This document shows positions 1-6,104 of a stretch of 15,174 nucleotides of DNA, piece after piece (the stretch's first letter is position 1; every line of letters starts with the position of its first letter). Source of the stretch: an uncultured Oscillospiraceae bacterium (lineage in GTDB: Bacteria; Bacillota; Clostridia; Oscillospirales; Ruminococcaceae); the NCBI GenBank assembly GCA_900552845.1, contig USBC01000029.1, positions 1 through 15,174 of the forward strand. The letters run 5' to 3'. Made by a program: the position numbers and the translations under genes. The notes below the pieces were generated by a model. It saw only the letters and a program-made list of their open reading frames with translations, was not told the DNA's origin and made no database searches.

Positions 1-297
1 GCCGTTCTTATCAAGTGAAACAAACGCCAGCGCGGTATTCGCCCGTCCGGTGCGGAACACCGTTGAGATGTTCACGCCGTTTGCGTGCAGCGTTTTGAGA
101 ATGTGCGTACCGAATGCGTCCTCTCCCACCTGCGAAATCATCTGCGCTCTGCCGCCGAGACGCGCCACTGCGGTTGCCACATTGGCCGGCGCACCGCCCG
201 CGACACGCTCAAACTGCACGACCTCATCAAGTGCACAGCCGCGCTGCTGCGGCACGAAATCAATGAGCAGTTCACCGATTGCCACTACTTTTTTCAT
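1..297 (-). CDS. PfkB-family sugar kinase (fructokinase-like), 5' part only
   Basis: This is the N-terminal 99 residues of a ribokinase/PfkB-family kinase; the rest lies beyond the left edge. Family members phosphorylate sugars or nucleosides with ATP in the cytoplasm. The visible protein begins MKKVVAIGELLIDF, the usual first strand and substrate-contact Asp of fructokinases, followed by the conserved sugar-binding GGAPANVA motif (about residues 33-40) and the RLGG...GEDAFG stretch typical of PfkB proteins. The start codon overlaps the stop codon of the upstream HAD phosphatase (ATGA, 294-297), so the two genes are probably translationally coupled. A fructokinase is the best guess, but substrate specificity is set partly by the missing C-terminal half. 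Family assignment is secure and the substrate is an inference. Confidence 0.87.
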   Translation of the reverse strand, partial: MKKVVAIGELLIDFVPQQRGCALDEVVQFERVAGGAPANVATAVARLGGRAQMISQVGEDAFGTHILKTLHANGVNISTVFRTGRANTALAFVSLDKNG

Positions 298-1166
298 CGT
301 TCATCCCCCAGAATATGTCGGAAAATCGCCTGTGCGACGCCGTTTTCCGTATTGCTGCCGGTGATAACGTCCGCTGCTTCGCGGATGCACGGCTCGCTGT
401 TTGCCATGGCGACGCCCAGTCCCGCCATCTGCAGCATGGTCAGATCGTTTTCGCTGTCACCGATGGCGATGACGTTGGCCAGCGTGCAGCCGAGGTGATG
501 CGCCAGCCATTCCAGTCCGTGTCCCTTGTGCACACCCACGCGGTTGACCTCGACGTTGCGCAGCTCTCCGCCGTACATGACGGACGGCGCGAGCTCGAAA
601 ATGCCGTATTTATCGAGCGCAGCCGTCAGCGGCGCGATTGCATTCGGGTCATCGTGATAAAGAATCGCCTTGGTGAACGGGCGCGGCTCGTCTGCGAGCA
701 CAGCGCGCCACGCATTCTTGTCCCCAACAAAGTGATAACCCTCGTCGGCCTCATCCATCACGACCCGTCCGCGCCGCTGCAGGTTTTCGAGGAAATGCCG
801 AAAGGCATGTCCATAGTACAAATCCTGCGTGGTATACAGGCATGGGTCGGTGTCAATGGCAGTGCACTCGTTCAGGATGATGTCCACCATTTCTGTGCTC
901 AGGCCGTCGAAAAACGCCGGTTCCCTGTCGTCCGGATGCTGCACTGCCGCGCCGTTTGCGGTGACGAGCCAGTCCGGTGCGGCTTCCAGCTGTTCGCTGA
1001 AGCGGCGCACCTCGCGCACGTTGCGTCCGGTGCACAGCACGATCTGCACGCCCGCCTGCTGCGCCATGCGTACCGCGCGGGCGTTCTCCGGCGTAATGCG
1101 GCTCTGCGCATCCAGCAGCGTTCCGTCTAAATCAGTGGCGATCAGCTTAATTTCGGTATTCGGCAT
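294..1166 (-). CDS. Cof-type HAD-IIB phosphatase
   Basis: This 290-residue protein belongs to the Cof/YidA branch of the haloacid dehalogenase superfamily, cytoplasmic Mg-dependent phosphatases of sugar phosphates, nucleotides or cofactor intermediates. All four HAD motifs are visible: DLDGTLLD at residues 12-19 with nucleophile Asp12 and acid/base Asp14, CTGR around residue 45, the motif III Lys near 214 (VHKGHGL), and GDSENDLTML from 236. The stretch between motifs II and III is the C2-type cap of the IIB subfamily. An AAAGGAG ribosome site lies 6 bases before the ATG. The gene sits 22 bases after the pseudouridine synthase stop and overlaps the PfkB kinase start by four bases, so the three are likely cotranscribed. 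Proximity to a sugar kinase suggests a sugar-phosphate substrate, but that is speculative. Confidence 0.9.
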   Translation of the reverse strand: MPNTEIKLIATDLDGTLLDAQSRITPENARAVRMAQQAGVQIVLCTGRNVREVRRFSEQLEAAPDWLVTANGAAVQHPDDREPAFFDGLSTEMVDIILNECTAIDTDPCLYTTQDLYYGHAFRHFLENLQRRGRVVMDEADEGYHFVGDKNAWRAVLADEPRPFTKAILYHDDPNAIAPLTAALDKYGIFELAPSVMYGGELRNVEVNRVGVHKGHGLEWLAHHLGCTLANVIAIGDSENDLTMLQMAGLGVAMANSEPCIREAADVITGSNTENGVAQAIFRHILGDER

Positions 1167-1188
1167 GGCGGCTCCTTTCGAGCAGATT

Positions 1189-2181
1189 TCAGAGACGGCT
1201 TTTTTGCTTGGGCTTACGGTAGCGCTCGGTGATTTCCTCTACTGTGGTGGGCTGTACGGTCAAAAGCTCCTCCACGAAGGGGGATAATACCGGCTGCCAG
1301 TCAATGCCCTTTTTCTCCAAAAGATCAGAGAGATCCTCCGGCAGTGGAGCGACAAGGCAAAGCTGCTCTCCGGTGACGGGGTGGGTAAAGGCAACGCCGG
1401 CACAGTGCAATGCCTGCCGAGAGAATTCCTCCATGGGGCCGCCGTACAGCTCGTCGCCAAGGAGCGGGTGCCCTTTCTCCGACATATGCACCCGTATCTG
1501 ATGGGTGCGTCCGGTGTGGAGGATAAACCCCACCAATGCGCAGCTTTTATCAGGTGCGGCGGCAAGAACTTTATATTCGGTGACGGCACGCTCCCCATCG
1601 GGAGAAACAATCCGTTTCATTTCCAACGGGATCTCCCGCTCCAACGGCAGGTCGATCAGCCCCGCAGCGGGCTGCGGCACGCCGCTTACCACGGCGACAT
1701 ACCGCTTGGTCACGGCTTTCCACAGCTTGCCGGCAGCAATTTGATGGCGGGCGACCACCACCGCGCCGGTGGTATCCTTATCGATGCGGTTCACCGCACG
1801 GAAGGTGCCCGCATTGCCCTCTTTTTCAGACAGGGTGGTATAAACGCTTGCCAGCGTACCGAAGATATGACCGCCCGACTGATGCACCGGCATGCCGGCC
1901 GGCTTATTGAAAACTGCGACGTCCCGATCCCAGTACAGGCGAGGGACATCGGTTTCACAGGGCGGCAGCCGCCGCGTTTGATCCGGCAGATTGATTTCCA
2001 GCGTATCGCCCTCATGCAGCAGGTCAATGGTGCGGGCATGGACGCCGTTGAGCAGGATCCCCTCCGGCAGGTGCTTGAGCGAAATAACAACCTTGCGGCT
2101 GATGCCCTGCTTGAAGCGCAGAAAATGCTGAATCTGATCGCCTGCGTCCTCGGCAGTAACGGAAAAACGAAAGGTTGTCAT
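1189..2181 (-). CDS. RluA-family RNA pseudouridine synthase
   Basis: This 330-residue enzyme converts specific uridines in rRNA or tRNA to pseudouridine. It has an N-terminal S4-like RNA-binding segment (about residues 14-60), then the catalytic domain with NKPAGMPVH (92-100), the catalytic motif NRIDKDTTG (131-139, Asp134 as nucleophile) and HTGRTHQIRVH (222-232). The usual form of the catalytic motif is HRLDxxTSG, so this copy is a mild variant with the essential Asp kept. The open frame extends upstream to 2337, but the ATG at 2181 is preceded by GAGGAGG at ideal spacing and gives the family length, whereas the extension runs through a palindromic element. It heads a unit with the HAD phosphatase and PfkB kinase. 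The exact member (RluA, RluC, RluD or a Firmicute paralogue) and target base cannot be told from sequence alone. Confidence 0.9.
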   Translation of the reverse strand: MTTFRFSVTAEDAGDQIQHFLRFKQGISRKVVISLKHLPEGILLNGVHARTIDLLHEGDTLEINLPDQTRRLPPCETDVPRLYWDRDVAVFNKPAGMPVHQSGGHIFGTLASVYTTLSEKEGNAGTFRAVNRIDKDTTGAVVVARHQIAAGKLWKAVTKRYVAVVSGVPQPAAGLIDLPLEREIPLEMKRIVSPDGERAVTEYKVLAAAPDKSCALVGFILHTGRTHQIRVHMSEKGHPLLGDELYGGPMEEFSRQALHCAGVAFTHPVTGEQLCLVAPLPEDLSDLLEKKGIDWQPVLSPFVEELLTVQPTTVEEITERYRKPKQKSRL

Positions 2182-2228
2182 GGACGGTTTCCTCCTCGGA
2201 AGGCTTGCGTGCGGGCGGCAGAACCGTG

Positions 2229-2313
2229 GGGCGCCCCGCAGCCGCTTCGCGGCTTTGAGGCTTGCCCGGCAGGGCAAGCCGATGCGGCGCCTGTGGCGCC
2301 GTACGGGGCGCCC
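2229..2313. repeat. Cloverleaf-type palindromic element A
   Basis: A GC-rich 85-base element folds into a closing stem (2229-2238 with 2304-2313, 10 of 10 pairs) around three hairpins. These are 2240-2245/2249-2254 (6 bp), 2259-2267/2272-2280 (9 bp, loop GGCA) and 2285-2291/2295-2301 (7 bp, loop TGT, extendable by a G-U and an A-T pair). Only a few bases lie between the hairpins. It sits in the predicted 5' leader of the pseudouridine synthase gene, so it would also be present in that mRNA. The overall plan matches the element at 12777-12855. GCGGCAG occurs on both sides (2215-2221 and 2328-2334), which could be a target duplication but may be chance in such GC-rich DNA. Biological role unknown. 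Confidence 0.7.
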
Positions 2314-2355
2314 GCACAGGCTATGCCGCGGCAGCACATGATGTTATACCACCAG

Positions 2356-2364
2356 ATTATAGCA
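2356..2364 (-). promoter_or_regulatory. Extended -10 promoter of the rluA-type/HAD/PfkB unit
   Basis: On the minus strand TATAAT (2361-2356) is preceded by TGC (2364-2362), an extended -10 element; no good -35 hexamer is seen. Transcription would begin near 2349, giving a leader of roughly 165 bases that includes the cloverleaf element. The promoter lies directly behind the carboxypeptidase terminator, which supports a separate transcription unit. Confidence 0.6.
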
Positions 2365-2376
2365 TAACCCGGCAGC

Positions 2377-2411
2377 AAAGAAAAGTCCCCGACAGCGCTT
2401 TGCCATCGGGG
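2377..2411 (-). terminator. Terminator of the prmA-carboxypeptidase unit
   Basis: On the minus strand a 10-bp stem with two G-U pairs (2411-2402 with 2396-2387, five-base loop) is followed by ACTTTTCTTT. It begins 12 bases after the carboxypeptidase stop codon and fits a factor-independent terminator. Confidence 0.8.
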
Positions 2412-2423
2412 AAAGAACGGGGG

Positions 2424-3341
2424 TTATGCCACGCCGAGATATTCCTCCAGCGTCAGGTTATTTTCCATGATGTAGGTGGCGATCTCCACACCGACATAGC
2501 GGAAGTGCCACGGCTCAAAGATAATGCCGGTCACATCTTGCTTGCCTTTAGGATAACGCAGGATAAAGCCGTATTCGGCGCAGTGCTCCTTCATCCATGC
2601 CGCTTCAGCGTCGTACTCAAAGGACTCCTCCATGGTGCTGTGGTGATAGTAGTAATCACCGGAAAGAATATCCACTGCCAGACCGGTGTTGTGCTCGCTG
2701 GTTCCGGGAGGGGCTACGCGGGTGGCTGCCACCTGCTCTGCCTTTTCTCGGTCGTAGCCGTTATACTTCATCTGCGCCTGTACCTCGTTTTCCAGCAGAA
2801 TAGCACTGCGGGCAAAGGTGCGGTAGGCACTGATCAGCTGCAAATTATAGCCGTCTGCCTTTGCTGCCGCCAGAAAATCTTTGAGAGACTGCGCAATGCG
2901 GGCATCGACCTTCAGATCAAAGCCGGCGTAGTTGCAGATGAACTCACGCTCCATATCCAGCTCCTCGGCAAGCGGATATTTGGCACTGACCAAAATGGTG
3001 CGCCAGTCCTCGCTGCCGGGATTGGTCAGGGTGGTGCCGGAAGGCTCCGGATCAGGAACCGGCTTCGGCTGAGGCTGAGGGTCAGGCTCGGGATCGGGGG
3101 TTGGCTCCGGGTCGGGCGTTGGTTCGGGGTCGGGGGTTTGATCACCCTGCTCTCCGCCGGCCGCATCGGTTTGCTGACCGGCATTGGGATCAGGAGTGGG
3201 GTCGGGCTGGGCGGCATTGCGGCGTACCAGTGCGGTAACGCCCCATGCAATGAGACCCAACACCAGCAGGATCAGTATAATGCCGCGCACGCGCTTATAG
3301 GTGCGGCTGCGGTGGGCGCGGGAATGTTCGTTTTGGCTCAT
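2424..3341 (-). CDS. Membrane-anchored VanY-type D-alanyl-D-alanine carboxypeptidase (M15B)
   Basis: This 305-residue zinc peptidase of the VanY/DacB M15 family trims the terminal D-Ala from peptidoglycan stem peptides outside the cell. It has a basic N-terminus and one membrane anchor (about 20-40), then a Pro/Asp/Glu-rich spacer (46-100) built from repeats of TPDPEP, and a catalytic domain from about 118. Catalytic motifs are SEHNTGLAVD (215-224, zinc ligands His217 and Asp224) and EPWHFRYVG (276-284, catalytic Glu276 and zinc ligand His279), with the substrate-site SAYR at 171-174. The start is supported by GGAGGG upstream. It lies 75 bases downstream of prmA on the same strand and ends at a terminator. 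The function is probably wall remodelling rather than vancomycin resistance, as no vanR/S/H/A/X genes are near. Confidence 0.92.
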   Translation of the reverse strand: MSQNEHSRAHRSRTYKRVRGIILILLVLGLIAWGVTALVRRNAAQPDPTPDPNAGQQTDAAGGEQGDQTPDPEPTPDPEPTPDPEPDPQPQPKPVPDPEPSGTTLTNPGSEDWRTILVSAKYPLAEELDMEREFICNYAGFDLKVDARIAQSLKDFLAAAKADGYNLQLISAYRTFARSAILLENEVQAQMKYNGYDREKAEQVAATRVAPPGTSEHNTGLAVDILSGDYYYHHSTMEESFEYDAEAAWMKEHCAEYGFILRYPKGKQDVTGIIFEPWHFRYVGVEIATYIMENNLTLEEYLGVA

Positions 3342-3416
3342 GGTTTTTCCCTCCGTTTATTTACGGTGATATGATTACATAATAGGTGCCGTCCGGACGG
3401 CGTTTTGCTGCATGAC

Positions 3417-4361
3417 CTACGCCTTTTGCATCAGCAGGGCGCACCAGCCGTCCTGCTCACGGGTCTCGGTAACGGTCAGCCCCTCTGCGTTCAAAGCGGC
3501 GATCACTTCATCGCGGCGGGGCAAAATGATGCCGGAAGCCACCAAATGTCCGCCGGCTTTCAAGTGATGATAGATGGCAGGCGCCAGCGCAATGATCACA
3601 TCTGCCACGATATTGGCAAGCACGATATCAAAGCCGCCGCGGGTCAGGCTTTCCTCCAGAGGCTGATGGACAAGATCGGCGGCAACGGCGGTAAAGCTGT
3701 CTGCGCTAAAGCCGTTTACCCCGGCATTTTCGGCAGCGGTACGTACCGCGACCTTATCAATGTCCACGCCTACCGCTTCCTTAGCGCCCAGCATCAGCGC
3801 TGCGATGGATAGGATCCCGCTGCCGGTGCCCATATCCAGCACCCGTGCGCCCTCTACCGGCAAATGCTCCAGCAGCTCGCAGCACAGGCGGGTGGTGTGA
3901 TGGGTGCCGCTGCCGAATGCCATACCGGGATCCAGTGTCATGACCAGCTCCTGCGGGGCGGGGGAGTATTCCTCCCAACTGGGGCATACCACCAGCCGAT
4001 CTCCCAAATGGGTGGGGTGGTAAAAGCGCTTCCACGCATTTGCCCAATCCTCCTCCGCCAGTGTCCGGTCGGTTTCGATACGGTAGGCGATGCCCTCCGC
4101 CTCCAGCCGGTGGGTCAAAAAAGCCGAAGCCTCGGCGGGGTTTTCTTCGGGCGGCAGATACAGATGCAGCACCGCCTCGGTACGGCTGCGCGCCAGCAGC
4201 TCCTCATCAATAAGGTCAATATGCGCGATCTGCGGCACCAGCTCCAGCATATCGCTGTAATCCTCAATATAAATGCCATAGGGGACGGCAAGCTGCGCAA
4301 TGGCTTCGGCAGTTTCGGCGTCCTTGGTGCTTACGGTGATCTTTAGGTCAGTCCAATTCAT
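3417..4361 (-). CDS. prmA: Ribosomal protein L11 methyltransferase
   Basis: PrmA trimethylates several amino groups of ribosomal protein L11 using S-adenosylmethionine. The 314-residue length is normal. Visible features are the N-terminal substrate-recognition domain (about 1-115), the PrmA-specific loop DPGMAFGSGTHHTT (144-157, usually FGTGTHPTT), SAM motif I VLDMGTGSGILS (174-185), an acidic residue after the next strand (GVDID, around 200), NIVADVI (250-256, equivalent of the methyl-acceptor-side motif IV) and a C-terminal WCALL strand. An AAAGGAA ribosome site precedes the ATG and a strong promoter lies just upstream. It is followed by the carboxypeptidase with no terminator between them, so they probably share a transcript. 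Identification is firm. Confidence 0.95.
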   Translation of the reverse strand: MNWTDLKITVSTKDAETAEAIAQLAVPYGIYIEDYSDMLELVPQIAHIDLIDEELLARSRTEAVLHLYLPPEENPAEASAFLTHRLEAEGIAYRIETDRTLAEEDWANAWKRFYHPTHLGDRLVVCPSWEEYSPAPQELVMTLDPGMAFGSGTHHTTRLCCELLEHLPVEGARVLDMGTGSGILSIAALMLGAKEAVGVDIDKVAVRTAAENAGVNGFSADSFTAVAADLVHQPLEESLTRGGFDIVLANIVADVIIALAPAIYHHLKAGGHLVASGIILPRRDEVIAALNAEGLTVTETREQDGWCALLMQKA

Positions 4362-4397
4362 GGCGGTTCCTTTCTCTGAATCAATTCTGTGTACCCT

Positions 4398-4426
4398 ATT
4401 ATAACGGCAACAGATGAAAATCTCAA
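4398..4426 (-). promoter_or_regulatory. Housekeeping sigma promoter of prmA
   Basis: Minus-strand TTGAGA (4426-4421) and TATAAT (4403-4398) are separated by exactly 17 bases, a near-consensus vegetative promoter about 30 bases ahead of the prmA ribosome-binding site. Confidence 0.85.
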
Positions 4427-4446
4427 CCGTTTAGCGCCCATTTTTT

Positions 4447-4475
4447 GTATAGCGGGGGCATAGCCGCCCATACTG
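4447..4475 (+). promoter_or_regulatory. Possible sporulation-type promoter of yaaL-bofA
   Basis: GTATA (4447-4451) and CATACTG (4469-4475) with a 17-base spacer resemble the forespore sigma-F/G pattern (GHATR, then CATWHTA), with one mismatch at the last -10 position. No good vegetative promoter is seen on this strand between the divergent genes. The downstream gene bofA is a sporulation gene, which makes a sporulation promoter reasonable, although in Bacillus BofA acts in the mother cell. This is a motif match only. Confidence 0.35.
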
Positions 4476-4508
4476 CCTGCATAAAGATGGAAAAGGAGGC
4501 AGAAAAGC

Positions 4509-4745
4509 ATGACGAAATCAAACCGCTGCGGGGAACCGCAGCAGGAGCCGGCGGAGGTGCTTTGGGAAGAGCTGAGCCGCGTCAATCAAGAGCTTCGGCG
4601 GGCGGAGGAATTGTTCGATGTCGTAACGGAGGACGCACTGATTGATGCCTGCACCTATCGGATTCGGACACTTCTTGCCTATCGGGAGTACCTGCTGCGC
4701 ACGGCACGCCGGCAGACGGAGCAGCCTGCGCCGATCGTATTGTAA
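4509..4745 (+). CDS. yaaL: YaaL-like DUF2508 protein
   Basis: This 78-residue acidic, helical protein matches the DUF2508/YaaL family: a paired-helix protein with the conserved core LIDACTYRIRTLLAYREYLL (44-63). The function is not established. In many Firmicutes yaaL lies between recR and bofA; here it directly precedes bofA by 30 bases, which strengthens the call, while recR and dnaX are absent from the window. GGAGG lies a suitable distance upstream of the ATG. There is no signal peptide or membrane segment. Family assignment comes from the core motif plus gene order. Confidence 0.8.
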   Translation: MTKSNRCGEPQQEPAEVLWEELSRVNQELRRAEELFDVVTEDALIDACTYRIRTLLAYREYLLRTARRQTEQPAPIVL

Positions 4746-4775
4746 GGGGAGCGGCAAAAACAGGAGGAGAGCATT

Positions 4776-5003
4776 ATGGGAATCTGGATCACGGCAGGTG
4801 CGGTGTTGGCAGCGGCGCTGCTGGTGCGGTGGCGGCACGCCCTGCGGGGCTGGCTGCTTTCCGCAGCGGGCGGCTTGGGGGTTCTGCTGCTGCTGAATTC
4901 CGTTTGGGCGCTTTTGCCGGTCAATTTGTTCACGGTGGCGGTATGCGGGCTGCTGGGCTTACCGGGCGCCGTCAGCCTTCTCGTTTGCAATCTGATGTGG
5001 TAA
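4776..5003 (+). CDS. bofA: BofA-family sigma-K processing inhibitor
   Basis: BofA is a small integral membrane protein that, in Bacillus, holds the pro-sigma-K protease SpoIVFB inactive in the outer forespore membrane until the forespore signals. This 75-residue protein has two hydrophobic segments (about 3-18 and 25-46) and the family's conserved tail: Asn41, then PVNLFTVAVCGLLGLPGAV (49-67), with the Asn residues and the GLPG turn typical of BofA. AGGAGG lies upstream of the ATG. It follows yaaL, as in Bacillus, and is closed by a strong terminator. The identification implies that the organism, or its recent ancestor, forms endospores. In some clostridia that lack a processed sigma-K the role of BofA is unclear. 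Confidence 0.88.
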   Translation: MGIWITAGAVLAAALLVRWRHALRGWLLSAAGGLGVLLLLNSVWALLPVNLFTVAVCGLLGLPGAVSLLVCNLMW

Positions 5004-5035
5004 TCGGTCTTTCACCGGAGAGGAATGAGCAAAAG

Positions 5036-5078
5036 AAAAAATACCATTCTGAGCCGAAAAGCCGGAATGGTATTTTTT
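5036..5078. terminator. Bidirectional terminator after bofA
   Basis: A 14-bp perfect stem (5036-5049 with 5065-5078) has an A-run at its left foot and a T-run at its right foot. It can stop yaaL-bofA transcripts on the plus strand and the small convergent gene at 5091-5351 on the minus strand. Confidence 0.9.
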
Positions 5079-5090
5079 CATGGGGGCAGG

Positions 5091-5351
5091 TCACATAACG
5101 TTCAGGAAATCCTCCACCACATCAAGCATGTGGCAGGGATCCAGCTTGCCCTCTTGCATCAGCAGAGCAAGTGCTTGGGCTGCATCTGCATCGTCAGTCA
5201 CATCATGAACGGACTGACAGATTTGCCAACCGTGTCCCGGAAGAAAAACTTCGCACAGAATTCCATAGCAGCAGTAGCGGCCCAGCTGCGGATCTGTGTT
5301 CCATTCTTCACAGGAACGGTAGCGGACGGGTTCATTCTCTCGGTTATACAA
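5091..5351 (-). CDS. Small DUF6514-like protein of unknown function
   Basis: This is an 86-residue soluble protein with no signal peptide. The pattern of a YGI strand, an acidic segment with SVHDVTDD (47-54), then a helix and a C-terminal PCHMLDVVEDFL (72-83) resembles the clostridial DUF6514 family, whose function is unknown; this is recalled by pattern, not searched. It starts at a TTG. The first in-frame stop upstream lies only 18-21 bases before that codon, and no ATG or GTG lies between. AGGAGG sits 11 bases before the TTG, slightly far but usable. It is convergent with bofA and shares its terminator. Five of its residues are Cys. Reality as a gene is fairly sure; family is moderate. Confidence 0.7.
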   Translation of the reverse strand: MYNRENEPVRYRSCEEWNTDPQLGRYCCYGILCEVFLPGHGWQICQSVHDVTDDADAAQALALLMQEGKLDPCHMLDVVEDFLNVM

Positions 5352-5720
5352 CGATCTTAGTTCCTCCTCTTAGCTCTCCAATCAATCAGTATATCCATAC
5401 AATCGGTATATCCATACAATCGCTCCGGCGGTTTTTGCCCGATGGGGGGGAACGCCTTTACGATGCCGCTGCATGAATTTTACCATACTTTTCAAGGAGC
5501 GGGATTACCAAAAAAATCCTTGCCGTTTTGCCTGCGGCGGGAAGGCTAATGTCGAAATCAGACGAAAGAAGTCGTAAAAAAGTAGAAAATGGGAATGGAA
5601 TAAGTAAATCTGTGTCATTTCCCATAAAACCATATGGCGTTTTTCTAATCCCGCTTTTACAGCACAAATAAACCACTTATAAATGCACCGCTAATATTTC
5701 GCTAAAAAAACCGCCTGACG
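5352..5720. other. Gene-free stretch with a short tandem repeat
   Basis: No convincing gene is seen here. A minus-strand open frame (5458-5676) lacks a ribosome site and family resemblance. The stretch contains an exact 17-base tandem duplication (5389-5405 and 5406-5422), a run of seven Gs near 5441, and a separated inverted repeat (GCGGGATTA near 5500 and TAATCCCGC near 5648). Base composition is more A+T-rich than the neighbouring genes from about 5500 to 5700. Confidence 0.5.
5389..5422. repeat. 17-base direct tandem repeat
   Basis: Two exact adjacent copies of a 17-base unit beginning GTATATCCAT (5389-5405, 5406-5422) lie about 40 bases upstream of the TTG start of the DUF6514-like gene. 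They look like a recent slippage duplication; whether they act in its expression is unknown. Confidence 0.8.
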
Positions 5721-5767
5721 AAAACGCCGACCCGCACAGCCCCGAAATAACGGGCGGCAGGTCGGCG
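5721..5767 (-). terminator. Terminator of the Asn-rich small gene
   Basis: On the minus strand an outer stem of 8 bp (5767-5760 with 5732-5725), with an inner CCCG/CGGG pairing, is followed by TTTT and shortly afterwards by a seven-T run (5704-5710). It begins about 24 bases after the stop codon of the 46-residue gene. Confidence 0.75.
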
Positions 5768-5790
5768 CTCCTTTGGCAAAATGACGAAAA

Positions 5791-5931
5791 TCAGTCGCAG
5801 CGGTTTTCGGCGTCCTGCTTTTCGTTGCGGTTCTGGGTGCTGATTTGGCTCGTGTTGTTCTGACCGGAATTATTTTTGGCATTATTCCGGGAATCATTTT
5901 TGGCACTGTTTTGAGAGCTGTTTTTGCTCAT
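5791..5931 (-). CDS. Tiny Asn/Ser/Gln-rich protein, probably spore-associated
   Basis: This 46-residue protein begins MSKNSSQNSAKNDSRNNAKN and continues in the same style, with about a quarter Asn plus many Ser, Gln, Lys and Arg and almost no hydrophobic residues; it ends NRCD. It is too short for standard gene finding. An AGGAGG ribosome site lies 9 bases before the ATG, a sigma-G-like promoter lies just upstream, and a terminator follows, so the unit is complete. The composition recalls the small, acid-soluble or coat-type spore proteins of clostridia and the many short N/Q/K-rich hypothetical proteins of Oscillospirales. No known SASP (alpha/beta, gamma, Tlp) signature is present, so a spore role is an inference from composition and promoter. 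Confidence 0.7.
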   Translation of the reverse strand: MSKNSSQNSAKNDSRNNAKNNSGQNNTSQISTQNRNEKQDAENRCD

Positions 5932-5955
5932 TGCAATTCACCTCCTTTGCGGAAT

Positions 5956-5986
5956 TATTATGCGCCCTGCGGCAGCATGTTATACA
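5956..5986 (-). promoter_or_regulatory. Sigma-G-like promoter of the Asn-rich small gene
   Basis: On the minus strand TGTATA (5986-5981) and CATAATA (5962-5956) are 18 bases apart. This matches the forespore sigma-G pattern GHATR then CATWHTA in full. Transcription would start only a few bases before the AGGAGG site. Confidence 0.5.
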
Positions 5987-6031
5987 GAAACAAAAAGACG
6001 CGGAAAAACAAAATATTTTTACATTTTAGGG

Positions 6032-6059
6032 TTGACAAATCCTATTGTCGTGCTATAAT
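6032..6059 (+). promoter_or_regulatory. Vegetative promoter of the rubrerythrin gene
   Basis: A perfect TTGACA (6032-6037) and a perfect TATAAT (6054-6059) are separated by 16 bases. The strength agrees with the highly expressed nature of rubrerythrins in anaerobes. Confidence 0.9.
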
Positions 6060-6086
6060 GAGAATCAAGAAACGATAATCATTACT
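6056..6086 (+). promoter_or_regulatory. Fur/PerR-like operator over the rubrerythrin promoter
   Basis: GATAATCATTACT (6074-6086) is close to the 6-1-6 core of Fur-family boxes (GATAATnATTATC). Together with TAATGAGAATC (6056-6066) it also forms an imperfect inverted repeat (9 of 11 positions, 7-base spacer). The arms overlap the -10 element and the start of transcription, a repressor position. PerR control of rubrerythrin is known in clostridia; the box here is a motif match. Confidence 0.55.
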
Positions 6087-6104
6087 GAAAAGGAGATCAA
6101 TACT

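Noticed and set aside
279..1130. Long plus-strand open frame opposite the HAD phosphatase
   Set aside because: It is a GC-driven shadow of the minus-strand gene with all HAD motifs; it has no ribosome site and no recognisable domain.
2182..2337. N-terminal extension of the pseudouridine synthase to 2337
   Set aside because: The extension is encoded by the palindromic element and lacks a ribosome site, whereas ATG 2181 has GAGGAGG and gives the normal family length.
1381..2367. Long plus-strand open frame opposite the pseudouridine synthase
   Set aside because: Antisense shadow of a gene with clear catalytic motifs; it also runs through the cloverleaf element.
3030..3200. The Pro/Asp/Glu repeat DNA in the carboxypeptidase gene as a CRISPR-like or mobile repeat
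   Set aside because: The repeats are in frame and encode the TPDPEP spacer between the membrane anchor and catalytic domain, a common feature of surface proteins.
3391..3404. 14-base perfect palindrome between prmA and the carboxypeptidase gene as a terminator
   Set aside because: On the transcribed minus strand no T-run follows it (the T-run is only on the other strand), so it is not a terminator for this unit.
5458..5676. 72-residue minus-strand open frame
   Set aside because: No ribosome-binding site, no family resemblance, and low-quality coding composition in an A/T-rich spacer.
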